From Anoplolepis gracilipes (Eukaryota > Arthropoda > Insecta > Hymenoptera > Formicidae), in the NCBI RefSeq assembly GCF_047496725.1, contig NW_027328669.1, positions 2,072,501 through 2,136,500 on the forward strand: a stretch of DNA of 64,000 nt, written 5' to 3'. Shown piece after piece: positions 1 through 11,206 of this stretch. Position numbers and translations under genes: made by a program. Each line of letters opens with the position of its first letter. Within the stretch, counting starts at the first letter, position 1. The notes under the pieces were generated by a model. The model searched no databases. It had not been told where the DNA came from and was given only the letters and a program-made list of their open reading frames with translations.

Positions 1-219
1 AATTTTACTGGGCTATAAAAGGAATAATCTGTTTATCGAGAAATTCTTTATGTCTCGCTATATCATCTTCAGTTAGTTCTTCTTTATTTTGTGAATAACT
101 AACAATGATGCAATCGTCATCTTGTTCCGCATTTGTCAGAACAGTAACAGTAGTATTAGTTGCTTCCATTGGTAAAATATTGGATTCGCAACATTGACTT
201 TCTTCGATAATATTTTCGT

Positions 220-851
220 CTATATTATATTGTCGACGATTTTTTTGACCAGTAAATTTTGGGCTGCTTCTTGAGCTTCTATTATATATTTAGGATTTCT
301 AATAGGCATATGTCTATTATGTCGATTATCCAAGATTTCGGGCAGCATGCAATCATAATAGAAACGTGTTAAAAAGGGCAGCATTTGAGTATTCCAAAAT
401 ACATTGTCTCTATTAACACTTACTATTTTTAAGCTCCTTGGCGTTCACACAGTGAAAATACAATATTCTCGCTGCGTTACACTTAACTGGCCTTGAACTT
501 GATAGAAAAATCGATGTTTTGGATTCATCTTATCTAGATTTTTCTTATCAAAAACGCTTTTTAATTGAGGCAGCGTCTTTATAGCCTCTTCCGCTGTTAA
601 ATATTCAGCTGATAGAGGACATTTTATTTCTACCAGGCCATCTTTATCTATGAGCTCATCAGGAGAAGCACCCAAGCATGGAGTTTTAACATCAATGAAT
701 AATCCGCAAGTTTTAATCTTCTTTTTCTTATTTTTTGTCCAATTTTTTTTGCAATTTTTTTCCTCTCGCAACTATATTTCATAGCCGCGGTATCGATAGA
801 GGGAGGGAACAAAATGTTCTTTACAATTGCAGCGCAAAATGTCACATGCAA
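220..851 (-). pseudogene. YqaJ-like (lambda-exonuclease fold) nuclease relic
   Basis: The minus strand encodes a decayed YqaJ-type PD-(D/E)XK domain. Seen: an AMKYSCERKK stretch (typical 'AmrYG..nE' region) near 770, then after a frame change in an A/T run (about 735-750) GLFIDVKTPCLGASPDELI, with the catalytic Asp in SPDEL and Glu/Lys in VEIKCP, then FYQVQGQL. A TGA at 445-447 follows CIFTV, but the same frame stays open to a TAG at 220-222 and reads LLPxx-like C-terminal sequence (FWNTQMLPFL, FYYDCMLPEILDNRH). Known: this fold is a DNA exonuclease/recombinase of phages and appears in insect genomes, often with mobile DNA. The upstream part is replaced by the tandem repeat at 848. One frameshift and one stop argue for a dead copy. 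Confidence 0.8.
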
Positions 852-1342
852 ATCGCATCTGGCATAAAATGCAACCAGCTTACGAATAAATCGCCTCTGG
901 GATCATTTTCTAACCAGTGCGCACATGCAAACCGCATCTGGCATAAAATGCAACCAGCTCACAAATAAATCGCCTCTGGGATAATTTTTTAACCAGTGTG
1001 CCTTGCAAACTGCATCTGGCATAGAATATTGCAACCAGATTACGACTAAATCGCCTCTAAGATAATTTTTTAACCAGTGCGCACATGCAAACCGCATCTG
1101 GCATAAAATGCAGCTAGCTCACGAATAAATCGCCTCTGGGATTATTTTTTAACCAATGCGCACATGCAAACCGCATTTAGTACGAAATATTACAACCAGC
1201 TCACGAATAAATCGCCTCTGGGATAATTTTTTAACCAGTGCGTTTTGCAAACCGCATCTGGCATAAAATATTGCAACCAGATTACGACTAAATTGCCTTT
1301 GGGATTATTTTTTAACTAATGCGCACATGCAAACCACATTTT
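848..1342. repeat. 79-bp tandem repeat, about 6.2 units
   Basis: Units begin with GCAAA(C/T)CGCATCTGGCAT at 848, 927, 1005, 1087, 1166, 1247 and 1329, so spacing is 78-82 bp. Each unit contains AAATCGCCTCTGGGAT and TTTTTTAACCAGTG. Units 2/5 and 3/6 share private variants, so the array looks like two copies of a three-unit (about 242 bp) higher-order block. No coding frame is held. Confidence 0.9.
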
Positions 1343-1738
1343 AATAATAGACTTTATATACTACTTATATGTTTTATTTAGGAATTGTTTTAAAGATATA
1401 ATTTGGAAAAAAATGTAAAACAATTTTCATAATACTAATGTTTTAATGGACTTTATGGAAGTCAAATTATGAAATATTATCGTTTTCAAATGATACAAGT
1501 CATCACTCAAAAAGTGTGATTAATGACGTTAAAAATCCGTCTTGTGTTAATAGAAATATTTGGATTTTTAGATCAATGGACAATTTCAAGAACATTATAA
1601 CATTATTTTATTATTTTGATAATTTAATTATTAGAGAATAAAGTATGTGCTTTATAAAAGTGAAAGTGTCAAATGGGACATTGTAACTTTCTCTATATAT
1701 ATTATATTATTTAAATAATATTATATATTATTATATTT

Positions 1739-1795
<57 letters not shown>
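1343..1795. other. AT-rich DNA with (TA)n microsatellite
   Basis: No gene seen. The stretch is AT-rich and ends in a run of TA dinucleotides at about 1741-1790 that borders the MITE. Confidence 0.7.
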
Positions 1796-2251
1796 CAGGG
1801 TGTCCCATAATTCGCGAACCACCCGTTACGTGCAGGTAGAGTAGATTAAACTAAGTAAAAAAATTATCTACCATTTTGCAATTTTCGCAATAGTTAATGA
1901 GATATTAATTATAAGAGATCAGTCAATCGGCAAGAACGCGCGGTACGAAGAAGCCTCTCACTGTTACTTGATACTAGGCGCGCCGATATGTGTGTGTGAC
2001 TATGTGTGTGACTCTTCATGTTGTCAATGCAGAGCATTCCTCCCACCACTTCGTCGGCGCGCCTAGTATCAAGTAACAATGGGAGGCTCCTTTGTGCCGC
2101 GCGCTCCTGCCGAGCGCCGATTGGCTGATTTCTTATAATTAATATCTCATTAACTATTGCGAAAATTGCAAAATGGTAGATAATTTTTTTACTCAGTTTA
2201 ACCTACTCTACCTGCACGTAATAGGTGGTTCGCGAATTATGGGACACCCTG
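1796..2251. mobile_element. Palindromic MITE with TA target duplication
   Basis: A 456-bp element with terminal inverted repeats of roughly 190-200 bp. It starts CAGGGTGTCCCATAATTCGC and ends with the reverse complement, and both ends are flanked by TA (1794-1795 and 2252-2253). The arms match over most of their length, including TTAATGAGATATTAATTATA and TACTTGATACTAGGCGCGCC. There is no transposase. TA duplication and the CAGGGTGTCCC terminus suggest mobilisation by a Tc1/mariner-type (or other TA-targeting) transposase; that assignment is inference. Confidence 0.85.
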
Positions 2252-3264
2252 TATATGTATATATTATTTATATATAACTTATGAATCAAAATTCATATTT
2301 GATAAAAAATATAAATTTATTGGAAAATAAGATCACTCTTTGAGTAATGAAATCTTTCATTCGAAAACGATATGCCATAACATATTTGGATAACAATATA
2401 ATATAATAAATAACATATGATATAACAACATTAAAACATTTCCTTTTATATAAATGAAAATATTAACCTTTTCATCCTTCCTTGAAGAAAACTCTACGTT
2501 GACAGAGAGACAAATATTTCCAATCGTGCTGTTGACCCATAAATAACTAACACTACACAAATAACTTCACTACACTAAACGATATTAGAGCGTGCATCAG
2601 TAATGCCAAATTAGATGCATGGCTCACTTTCCGTATGACGTACACACAAGCGCGAGTCGTGTATATGTGGCACCGCGCACGTGCCAAGCTCACATGTAAA
2701 CGGCTCGCGCTTGTGTGTGTGTCATACGGGTTCGGTATCACCGGCGTGCATGTATATTACTCTACGCATGAAACAGACAAGGATAGTACTATTGTCCTTC
2801 CTTGTCACAGAAAAAGATTAGAGCTCTGACTATCGCGACACCAGTCAATCTGCTGGTGCACTAATCTACTGCTCTTTTTTATCCATTTATCCTCGATTTT
2901 CATATGATAATATACACGAAAGTGTTTTAAAACGAAATTATTTTTACTAGATCTCAAAATCATTTCTAAAAGTTTACATATATTCTTTCATGCATTTCCA
3001 AGCGGGAATCTATCTTATTTTGTACGTGCAAATTGCAAAACTTTTATATTAAACAAATATATGTATGACTTGACGCTAGCAGTTGATAATTTAAAACTGT
3101 AATTTTTTTTTTCTTGTTTTTAACTGAAAATTGAACATAACCTGGTTCGTTATTATATGTACTTTAATCATGGAGAAGCATTTTTCATTCTGTGCAACCA
3201 ATTTAATAATTTCTTTTAAAAACTAAACAATCGTTTTGATCGGTAAGGTAGTACGGTACGGTAT
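2252..3264. other. AT-rich DNA without a gene; palindrome at 2630-2731
   Basis: Nothing coding is supported. An imperfect palindrome lies at 2630-2731: CGTATGAC..ACACACAAGCGCGAG and its complement form arms of about 37 bp around a GC-rich centre. It could be a foldback element or hairpin source. Confidence 0.55.
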
Positions 3265-4075
3265 CCCCTTAAATTGGATATTGCTTGCTTATAGAAATAT
3301 TAACAAAATAATACTGACTCTTATCAGTAAAGAAATCATAAAATTGCAATCATCAGACTACTATATATTGATTTTCTAAATAAAAGTTGAAATTTTCTTC
3401 ATTAAAATATAGGAATCGTTGAAATTCAATAAATAGATCACGCGATTGTAATAGAAATATTTGGAAATCAATTATATTATTATAGCAAAATTAAATCATA
3501 CTAACGATCGCTTTATCAATTACAAATCTTACAAATTCATAATTATTAATAAAAAAATAAATAATAAGGAAAAAAGGAAATACTATTTAGTAAAGCATAT
3601 TTCAAAAGATATATGCATACTAGCTTTCAGATATATATATATATATATATATGCAAATCCATATAAGTTAATATATTTTCTAAGTTAATCTTATATATCA
3701 ACATGTAAATCTACATCGTGTAACGTCTCGCAAAAAAAACTTCAAATTAAATTTTTCAAAAAATAAACATACCGCTAGAATTATTATAAAACATGCTATG
3801 AGATATACGTATATCTCTCAAATTCAGCTTAATAAAATATTTAATCGAGCAAAATATTATATAGCTATTAAATTGGATATTGCTTGCTTACATAGAAGTA
3901 TTAACAAAATAATACTGACCCTTATCAATAAAAAAAAATTTATAAAATTGCAATCATTGTATTAATTTTATATATCAACATGTAAATCTACATGGAAGAC
4001 TTTCTCTTAGTATAATTGTTGAAAAAGTAATAATCTAAAAACATAAGGTATGACAAGTATTACTATATACACATA

Positions 4076-4080
<5 letters not shown>
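3265..4080. repeat. Two adjacent partial copies of a dispersed AT-rich repeat
   Basis: Copy 1 (about 3265-3715) and copy 2 (about 3719-4075) share AAATTGGATATTGCTTGC, TTAACAAAATAATACTGAC and TATATCAACATGTAAATCTA. A longer copy of the same family is at 42930-43620, so this is an interspersed repeat. No coding potential or clear termini; GTGTAACGTCTCGC at 3719 may mark one end because the far copy begins GTGTGACGTCCCGC. Confidence 0.7.
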
Positions 4081-4115
<35 letters not shown>

Positions 4116-4195
4116 TGCTTATTGTGTGTGCGTGCGTGTGCATGTGTGTGCGTGCGTGTGCATGTACGTGCGCGTGCATGTGTGTGTAATATTTA
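4081..4195. repeat. (TA)n then (TG/CGTG)n microsatellites
   Basis: Pure TA repeat at about 4080-4112 followed by a GTGTGTGCGTGCGTGTG-type tract to about 4188. Confidence 0.85.
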
Positions 4196-4431
4196 ATACC
4201 TCTTTTTTATAATTATGCTGTATATAAAATTCTATGTGGGCAAACAATACCACTATCTTTTAAAATTGTTTCTGCTTCTTTACAATCATCGTACTCTATC
4301 CACTTATTTCGTCGATAATTTATGGCAGTCTAATGGCCAATATTTTGATCCATAGTATTTCTTGTTTGTTTTGCAGGTGGCTTGAAATTAACTATCCCAG
4401 CAAGAATATATTCCTCCGTCATAAATGAAAA

Positions 4432-4745
4432 TTTTATTTGAATTTGTTACTCGTTTTAAAGTGTCGAAAAGCGACACTTTGTCGTCGCAGACTCTACGCG
4501 GCGCGTCTTATTATCGCTTTAGTTAATTAAAAAAATTGATTGCTTGTGTGTTATTTGTAGCAAAATAATCTGTGGACAATATTCTATCGAAACATATACG
4601 TTTTTGAATTTGTTGCTCGCTTTAAAGTGTCGAAAATCGACACTTTGTCGTTACAGAGTCGGTATCACGACAAAGTGTCGATTTTCGATACTTTATAACG
4701 AGCAACAAATTCAATAACATATATATTTCGATAGTATATTGCTCA
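4432..4745. repeat. Foldback element built on TTAAAGTGTCGAAAATCGACAC
   Basis: Arms at about 4571-4654 and 4668-4745 are inverted copies containing AATTTGTTGCTCG, AAAGTGTCGAAAATCGACAC and TTTGTCGT. A third related arm lies at 4432-4490 in direct orientation. AAAGTGTCGA..TCGACACTTT is itself palindromic, so the region is a nested hairpin. No ORF; probably a non-autonomous DNA element remnant. Confidence 0.65.
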
Positions 4746-5099
4746 CAGATTAGTTTAGTACCATATACATGCTGGCAACACATTTTTTATGGAATTATAA
4801 TGATTTTAGTGCGCGGCGTATCTGTTACACAACGACAAGATATCAAGTTTTTATATTTCTATATAATTTTTTAAAATTCTTTTCACGTTATCTTAGAGCA
4901 ACAAAATAGCAACAAATTCTAGTGCAAACGATTTTTTGTTTCGAACACTCTATATACTTTTTTCATTATGGGAGGGGCTAGCTTAATGTCAAGCTGGCCC
5001 CCTCCCCCATTTTGAACGTAAATTCCTGCTAAACGATAAAAGTAACAAAATCCGGACTACGGCAACAAATTAGCACATAATTAGCACTAAATTTTTTGA
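4746..5099. other. AT-rich DNA, no gene seen
   Basis: AT-rich with CAACAAATT..TAGCAC-like degenerate motifs. No open frame or recognisable repeat end. Confidence 0.5.
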
Positions 5100-6289
5100 T
5101 AGGTGCGATCTTATTTGGAGATGGTGGGGGATCTAGCTTAATAGAGGTTGGAGGCCAGACGGATTAACAGGGGGGAAAGCCTCTTCCATCCCATCCAACC
5201 CTTCCCCGGCGGCTATGTGTCGGGGCGAGGAGTTACCAATTTGAGGTAAACCCCGACTTCACGGCTCCTTTTTGGCAAGAGAGGAGGCTTAATAGGGAAA
5301 GGGGAAGGGGTAATAAAGACGATGCACCAGAGGGGGGATATGAGAGGGGAGTTACTCCTCTCCCCTCTTAACATCATCCGCTCTCTCCCCTTCCTCGCCT
5401 CCTCCCCGCTACCTTCGTCACTGAACCACGGGGGGTCAGGGTCCACGGGGAGTATAGGGGGGATGACCCGCCTGATCTCTCCCTCCTTCTTATGCGTTCC
5501 ATGCCAGCGGCATTATCCCGCGATCCTTCCCTAGCCTGAGTTCACCCCAAGAGGGAACTCCCTTCACTGTAGCCCAGATGTTGTTGGGCCACATTTTCTT
5601 TACTGGCCTATTTAATGGCCCAATGGCGGAGTGTGCACCAATCACTCCGCCACCCTTCACTGGAGAGGTTACATGAAAAGAGACCCAGGTTTCCCGCCCG
5701 AGTCCCCTTCCCTGTCCAGCGGAAAATTGCCGAGAATCCCTCTGGCTGAAGGGATACGAATCGTAGATTATATATTAGGTAGGTCCGTTGTTCAACCAAA
5801 GAGGTCGGAGCCTTCAGGTATGGGGGTGTGACCCCGTAATCTTCTCGGGACAACCACGCTCTCGAGCAGCGTTTGTGTCGCGTTAAAAAAAGAATTAGGT
5901 AGGATTCCACTTTACCTTAACACGCCCACCTATCCCACTACTCCCTTCGCCCAACAGGGTCAGAAGCGTTCATCCAGGTCGGGATGCAAATGGACAGGCC
6001 TCCCCGTGGTCCCCGTAGGCACGACGGATAAGATAGCGGGATGAAAGAGTCGGATAGTGGCGAATGCCAGCCGGCGGAGTTTATGTCACCCTAAGGAAGG
6101 AAGGATGGGCTTATTCGTCGTGGCCAAACTGTCCATCCTGCACAAACGAACCAGCAGGCGCTACTGGATTTTTCCATCGCCCGTCTCGGGGCGGTTCCGA
6201 TATACAGTAGATGTAAATATGTGGCGTATGCCTGAAAGGGCGAGGTAGCACGGGCCTTTCCCATTCGTGGGAACGGCTCACACATTAAC
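5100..6289 (-). other. GC-rich decayed retroelement sequence
   Basis: Base composition switches to GC-rich at about 5100-5160 and stays so. No reading frame can be followed and no 3' tail hairpin or poly(A) is visible. By position it should be the 3' part of element K (minus strand) downstream of its ORF1 relic, but similarity is too eroded to prove it. Confidence 0.4.
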
Positions 6290-7775
6290 TGTCCAGCGGA
6301 GGAGGGAGTCAGAGCCCAGAAGCGCACGCTTACGCGTTAACTCGCCGTGCCCCAATCCTCCACCCCTGCCTACACGCGCCGTGGGATTGGTGTTCCGGAA
6401 GAGGGGAGACAGGAGGGGACACTGGGGTGTGCTCCCCCAGCGCGCTCCCCATTTGCGACCGGCTCCCGCGGCAGAGAGGCGAGAGGTCGACATATTAAAT
6501 ATACCGACCCTGTGTTCACTGCCCCTCCCCAACCCCATGAGACGCCCGCCGAAGTGGGATGCAGACACGTCACCACAAGGAAGGAAGGACAGGGAAAGCA
6601 GGGAGGGACACCGGTTTGACGGCTTAGCCGTCCTCGCTCTCGTCTCCTCTCTCTTCTGGCCTCCTCGCCACTACTCTCCACTCATCCCCACCACCGGTTC
6701 TTCTAGATAGCGGGCGGAGAGGATCCTTTTGCGGTATCACCCTCAGGGAACGGGAGCATAGTCCCCCTTCCCCAAAGGGTGAGCAGCCGGGACTCCAAAG
6801 TCCCCGCAGAGGCGTCAGGATGGAAGTGTCCCCTGCACCCACCTCACGACAGGTGCCACCGCTGCCTTGGGGCTACGACGGGACTGCGTCTTTCTACAAC
6901 GACGGGGGAGGTATCCATCCCCTCCGAAGACAAAGATGGCCCCCCCCGTCCAGAGAGGGATCGGTTCCCCCGGAGACACTCCCACCCCCCAAAGGAGGAT
7001 GAGAGCCCCGCGGGAAGGGATCGTCCCACTCCTCACTGATAGGGGGAGGTACTCATCCTCTCCGAAGAGGAAAATGAGTCCCTCCATCCAAAGAGGGACC
7101 AATCTTTCTGGGGGAACTAACACCCCCCAAAGGAGGGCGGGAGTCCCGCGGAGAGGGAGCCTCTCTCTTTTTTTTCCTCTTTTGAGGAGGAGAAGGAAGA
7201 GGGGAGAGACAAACGTCCCCAAAGGGTGGCGCCTCCATCTCCATAGGAACGGGGCCACTCGGTGATGACCCCGTTTCTGACACAATGGTCGTGTTCTCTT
7301 TTAGAGGAAGGGGACGTGTGGGTCCATCCAGTTTTTCAGCAAGGATGAGCCCTACCTCCTCTCTGATCAGGCGCCACAACGCCTTCTTTACTTCCGTGAA
7401 CGCTCCCACATCAGTGGGGGTGTCCACTGCTGTTGCCTCCGTTTGTGTAGAGGCATCCCTCGAGGGGGCCTTAGTGTCACTGTGTAATGAGGGATCCTTA
7501 CACAAGCGCCATCCACTAAAGCCTTTCCTTAGAAATTCTGTGAGGTATATGACCGCCTCCAGGATATCCTCGCCTGCCCTCACAAGACCACACTCGCGGG
7601 TCTCCTCGTCCGGGTCAAGCCCACAAAATTTCCTCCATCTCTTCCGGATCGTGGTTTCAAGATCCGCCCCTCTCAAATATCCCTTGAAGTATGTCCTCAA
7701 GGCCATATCAATGAGAACCATGGGGTTCCTCGTCTCATTGGCGATAACCCATGCCCCCGGAGGACTCGCCGTCAA
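6290..7775 (-). pseudogene. ORF1 (Gag-like) relic of element K
   Basis: The minus strand reads open from an ATG at 7775 for 240 codons: an N-terminal region with a basic segment (ETTIRKRWRKFCGLDPDEE), an LIREEVGLILAEK helix, then a Ser/Pro/Lys-rich linker. It shares the LIREEV..L.EK helix with the ORF1 relic of element C (38252). A roughly 137-bp tandem duplication (units near 6905 and 7042, both holding CCCCCCAAAGGAGG) breaks the frame. Further on, DEWRVV (about 6690) matches an EWREVK segment of C, and a CGD...SASHFGG piece near 6550 looks like the last zinc knuckle. Nothing downstream resembles ORF2. Confidence 0.6.
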
Positions 7776-7907
7776 TCCCTAGGTGGCCCTTCGCAGGATG
7801 ACGACAAAGGGAGGGCAGGGACGATACCCCCTTCCGCCGGTCCGTAGCATCCGAAACTACGAAGGTCTTCACAATTGGTGTGACTTTCATGGTGCTTCTT
7901 CTCTTTG

Positions 7908-8028
7908 GTGCGCTCTTAGCACCCCTCTGAATCGCCCAGGGTTCGTGAGTCCTAAGATTCGATGATCACACCGGGGTCACCTTCGGGGTGAACTCCCCTA
8001 CCACGACAAGGTGGCGCACCGTCAGGGT
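7908..8028 (-). ncRNA. HDV-like self-cleaving ribozyme, 5' end of element K
   Basis: Minus-strand fold: short P1 CCCT (8027-8024) with AGGG (7999-7996); P2 GTGCGC (8019-8014) with GCGCAC (7913-7908); P3 ACC/GGT closed by L3 TTGTCGT; P4 CACCCC (7990-7985) with GGGGTG (7925-7920); J4/2 CTAAGA (7919-7914). The element order P1-P2-P3-P1'-P4-J4/2-P2' is that of the hepatitis-delta-type fold. P1 is only four pairs here, so activity is uncertain. The ORF1 ATG lies about 130 nt downstream. Confidence 0.75.
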
Positions 8029-9622
8029 GGTGCACCCTCCGAAGAGGGTCGATAGATGGCCCGTATGGTCCGGCCACGTACACGGTGGTGCGGGCCGTGC
8101 CGTTTGACCGGACCGGGCGATATCCCCTTTGGCTCCTAGCTCGCCCGGGCCACACCGTTTTTCGCATCCCCCAGGTGACACCCCTGGCGTTTTGTCTCCA
8201 GTGTACACCCTCGGAGGATAGCCGTTTCGCGTGCGTCTTTCGATTTTTATAGTGGGCGAGACGAGTTACCACTAGACGGACGCCTGTGTTGACAGACCGG
8301 TCGCCACCTTCACGGGTCCCCACCTTGATAAGGCTCATCCACAGGGCCCTGCTTTCGCAGAAACCCCTCTCGGGGTTCCACTACTAACAGGTACCCGTTT
8401 AAGGTCCCCGATCCAGCAGGGCGCTTCCCCTTGGACGAGTTCCCAGGAAAGGAGTCGAGACAAACTGGCCCAAGGGTATTTTTGGCCCAGTGGGTTTTCT
8501 GTGCAACGACGCCCAAATCCGGTACGTGCCGATTGCCGCCGGTCAGGTCATACCATTTCCAGGATGTTATCGCATGCCGATGAACATCCTGTGCCGAACG
8601 CCTCCGAGTTTTTATACAGGGGGTAAGCGTACTCCTGTGCGAACCGTGTGTAGCATCGGGACCATTGTCCGTCAATCCACATCGGGCTTCCTAACCCGTG
8701 TCCCCGCCTCCGCGTTTTTTACAAGGAAGGAAGGCGGACCCCTGTGCGTACCGTGTATACCATCGGGATCGTAGTCCTTCAACCCACATTGGGCGTCTTG
8801 CCACCGGACTTTTCGACATTTCTTTATACAGGGGAAAAGGAACCCCTGTTGCGGTGTTGAGTGACTTTGGGACTCGAATTTAGCCGAAGATCCCTCTATC
8901 ACCCACCACCAAAACCACCGAATCAGGGGGGAATGGACCTCTGATGCCTCGTCCTGTTGTCAAGCCAACAGGTCCCACTTAAACCCTACATCGTTAAGTG
9001 TACGTTTACTTTAAAACGACCGCATAGTGCCGGTGAGACCCGCCATCCCCAAAGGAACGACAGACCTCCCCCCACCGGGCGGCTCGGAAGCAACGACCGT
9101 CCCAGGAGGCTCGTCGGTACCCGAAGGTCCGCCTCCTTCAAGAAGCCGTGTCCCAACCGTTTGCCTCCCGTCCAGTTGGGTTTAGGCGACACGTAAGCCT
9201 CACCTCAGGATCAGAACCCGGGAGCCTTAAGCTTCGCGCGCCTCTCTATCCGATCGGCTCTTCTGAAGAGGACTCCTTCGGAAGCAAGGACGCTCTTCAG
9301 GCGGGCACGCTAAGGCCCTCGCGTAGTGTCTTCGTTACTCCCCAGCCCCCGCCCAGCCACGCTCCGGCTTAAGGGATTCCGCCCCGATGTCCTATGTGGC
9401 GTTCGCCATCATTTCGGCCGTGAACATCACGTCCGTAGCGGAGACCGAGTCGTACTCGTCCGACACCCAGGTATGCATACCGGTGCTATCCATCCTGTCC
9501 GAGCCGGGGCCCACGAAGGTATCCGGCTATCGGTGCGCTCTTAGCTATCCTTACACCCTGGTTTCCCGGAGCTTCGGGACAGAGTCCCTCCACCACGTCA
9601 AGGTGGCGCACTATTGAAGGGG
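8029..9622 (-). mobile_element. Element J' : 5' leader of an R1-clade retrotransposon
   Basis: Minus-strand sequence from the ribozyme at 9622 to the start of K. It is related to the plus-strand leader J (58749-59884): both have GGCGGAA..GATGG(C/T)GAACGCCACATA, CCGCCCAGCCACGCTCC in inverse, and two 100-110 bp tandem units with CCCGATGC.ACACGG..CGCACAGG and GCGGAGGCGGGGACACGGGTT. No ORF is supported. Its 5' end sits directly on P ORF2 (codons N-W-R), so J' appears to have inserted into P. Its 3' side is cut by K's 5' end. Confidence 0.6.
9533..9622 (-). ncRNA. HDV-like self-cleaving ribozyme, 5' end of J'
   Basis: Minus-strand fold: P1 CCCTTC (9621-9616) with GGAGGG (9591-9586, one U-G pair); J1/2 AATA; P2 GTGCGC (9611-9606) with GCGCAC (9538-9533); P3 CACC/GGTG around L3 TTGACGT; P4 CTGTCC (9582-9577) with GGATAG (9550-9545); J4/2 CTAAGA (9544-9539). 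All helices form and P1 starts exactly at the junction with P coding sequence, which is where an HDV-type ribozyme would cut. Confidence 0.85.
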
Positions 9623-10481
9623 CCGCCAGTTGACCTCGCTGCGGACCATGACTTGCACCACGGCCCGCAGATCGAGGTCATCGCCGATCTGGTCGATAAG
9701 AACCCGGCAAAGCTCGCTCCACGCCAAGCAGTACTCGAGCGTGTGCTGTGCCAAGTCTACCGCCCCCGTCATGATACTACTGACGCCAAAGAAATTGAAG
9801 TCAGTGGTATCATTTCTCGTTCCACAGTGGTGGCACCGTAGTGCGGGCTTCTTCTCAATGCGACACAGGTATTCCCCGAAGCACCTATGCCCGGAAATCA
9901 CCTGCGTCATTTAGTAGGACGTGCCATCAAAGGCCTTGTCCACTCATTCTGGTAGATAGAGCCCAATCGCGTCGGCGATCCTGTGGCCCGGCTAGCCGGG
10001 GCCAACGTGGAGCAGCTGGTCTTGTTAGCTCTCCAACAGGCATCGCCGAGCGCGACGCTTCACCGCCTGCCACACCCTGGTGGGGGATAATGGTGTTGGG
10101 TTCCGCCCCTTCATGGAGCTCCCATATACGCCGATATACGTCGGCGTACATTTGGGCTAGGAGCTCCGCGGGCGAAGTCCCCGCCAGGGCTACGGCGGCT
10201 GTATGGGCGACGGTCCCATACGCCCGGGCGGCCCGCAGGGCCACCTTGCGCTGGACCCTGCATAAAATTGGGAGAACTGAAAGGTTCTCCCGTATATCGG
10301 CCGCCCATACCGGGGCCCTATAAAGAGCCATGGACTGTCCACCCATACAGCTTCCTTACACGCCCGTCCGGACCACCGAGGTTGGGCAGCAGGCGACCCA
10401 ATGAGGCCGCCGCTGCGTCAAGCCTCGGGGCCAGACAGGTAAAATGGGCGATGAAGCGCCATTGTCCAGGATGAGGCCCAG
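9623..10481 (-). pseudogene. ORF2 C-terminal part of element P (thumb and zinc finger)
   Basis: Minus strand: QWRFIAHF, RLLPNLGGPDGRVRKLYGWT and YRAPVWAADI (post-RT thumb region), then a frameshifted linker, then TGHxCFGEYLCRI-type sequence (SGHRCFGEYLCRIEKK) and CHHC...AQHTLEYC, a C-x2-C...H-x4-C finger typical of R1-clade ORF2 ends. It is the continuation of the ORF2 at 15701-17572, interrupted by L and E. It is cut at the codons N-W-R by the ribozyme end of J'. Several frameshifts are present. Confidence 0.8.
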
Positions 10482-11206
10482 CCACGCGGGGGATGACAGT
10501 GCAGGCCTTTCTTTGTGGAGGCATCGCGGGTCGGGGGGGAGATCTGTGACTTTATGTCACAGATCTACCCCCCGATATTTGCGATGAAGCGACTCAGATG
10601 CGAGGAGGGATGTGCGACGTCATGTTGCAAACCTCCCCCGCTGAGGTCGCTAAGGATTAGTGCCTGCTGCCTCCGCACCGTAGGGAGGGTCTTCCTCCCC
10701 CCAATGGTTGCGGAGGTAAACATGGCCGAGTCCGACCGGAGAACTCGGGGTCAGAGGTCGACCACCCGACCATCCTGCCACTGTTCACACCGGGAGAGGT
10801 TCCCGGCTAAAACGAGCAAAAAGCAAAGACGGGGTCGGATGACTCACGTCCGCGGGGGCGGCGAAGGCTCCTTAAGGTCCCTTTCCCCCTCCCCCCAGTA
10901 GGGTCAGGTGGAAGGAGGTAGTGGCCCTCCCATTATAACAGCGAGATGACCATTATGGAAGGTAGAGGATTGCCTTCCTATCCTTCCCGAGAAGATTTCC
11001 TTATTTGGGAGAGGGCGCGCGAGGCTCCTGAAGTAATGCAAGTGCACGTTCCGGGAGTCCCCCACTAAGCGCCAGGGATAGGCCACTCAAGGAGGTTTTA
11101 GTGGGTATTCCCTTCCGTATAATAGCGGAAGGGCGAGTTCCATATACCTCGGCCCACCGTCATCGTACCGGGGATGCGTAAAAGCATTTCTTCCTTGTAA
11201 AAAAAA
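10482..11206 (+). mobile_element. Element L: 5'-truncated R1-clade insertion (725 bp)
   Basis: Plus-strand 3' region ending in an eight-A tail (11199-11206). It is bounded by a 13-bp target duplication: GGATGAGGCCCAG at 10469-10481 and GGAGGAGGCCCAG at 11207-11219 (12 of 13 match). Its 3' UTR shares GAGGCTCCTGAAGTA.TGCA and GGTTTTAGTGGGTATTCC with D (47335-47810), and has the ATGC/GCAT tail hairpin (11174-11187). No ORF remains. It interrupts P ORF2 at the codons for Y-L-G-L. Confidence 0.85.
10522..10586. repeat. Long near-perfect hairpin inside L
   Basis: CATCGC..TCGGGGGG-AGATCTGTGAC, loop TTTAT, then the inverse GTCACAGATCT-CCCCCCGA..GCGATG. The central stem is about 20 pairs with one mismatch and is extended by a six-pair outer stem. 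It lies near the truncated 5' end of L. Confidence 0.8.

Noticed and set aside
5213..7285. Many overlapping open frames on both strands in the GC-rich block
   Set aside because: They overlap in all frames, have composition-driven Arg/Pro/Gly repeats and show no domain except the ORF1 pieces on the minus strand; they are shadows of decayed retroelement DNA.
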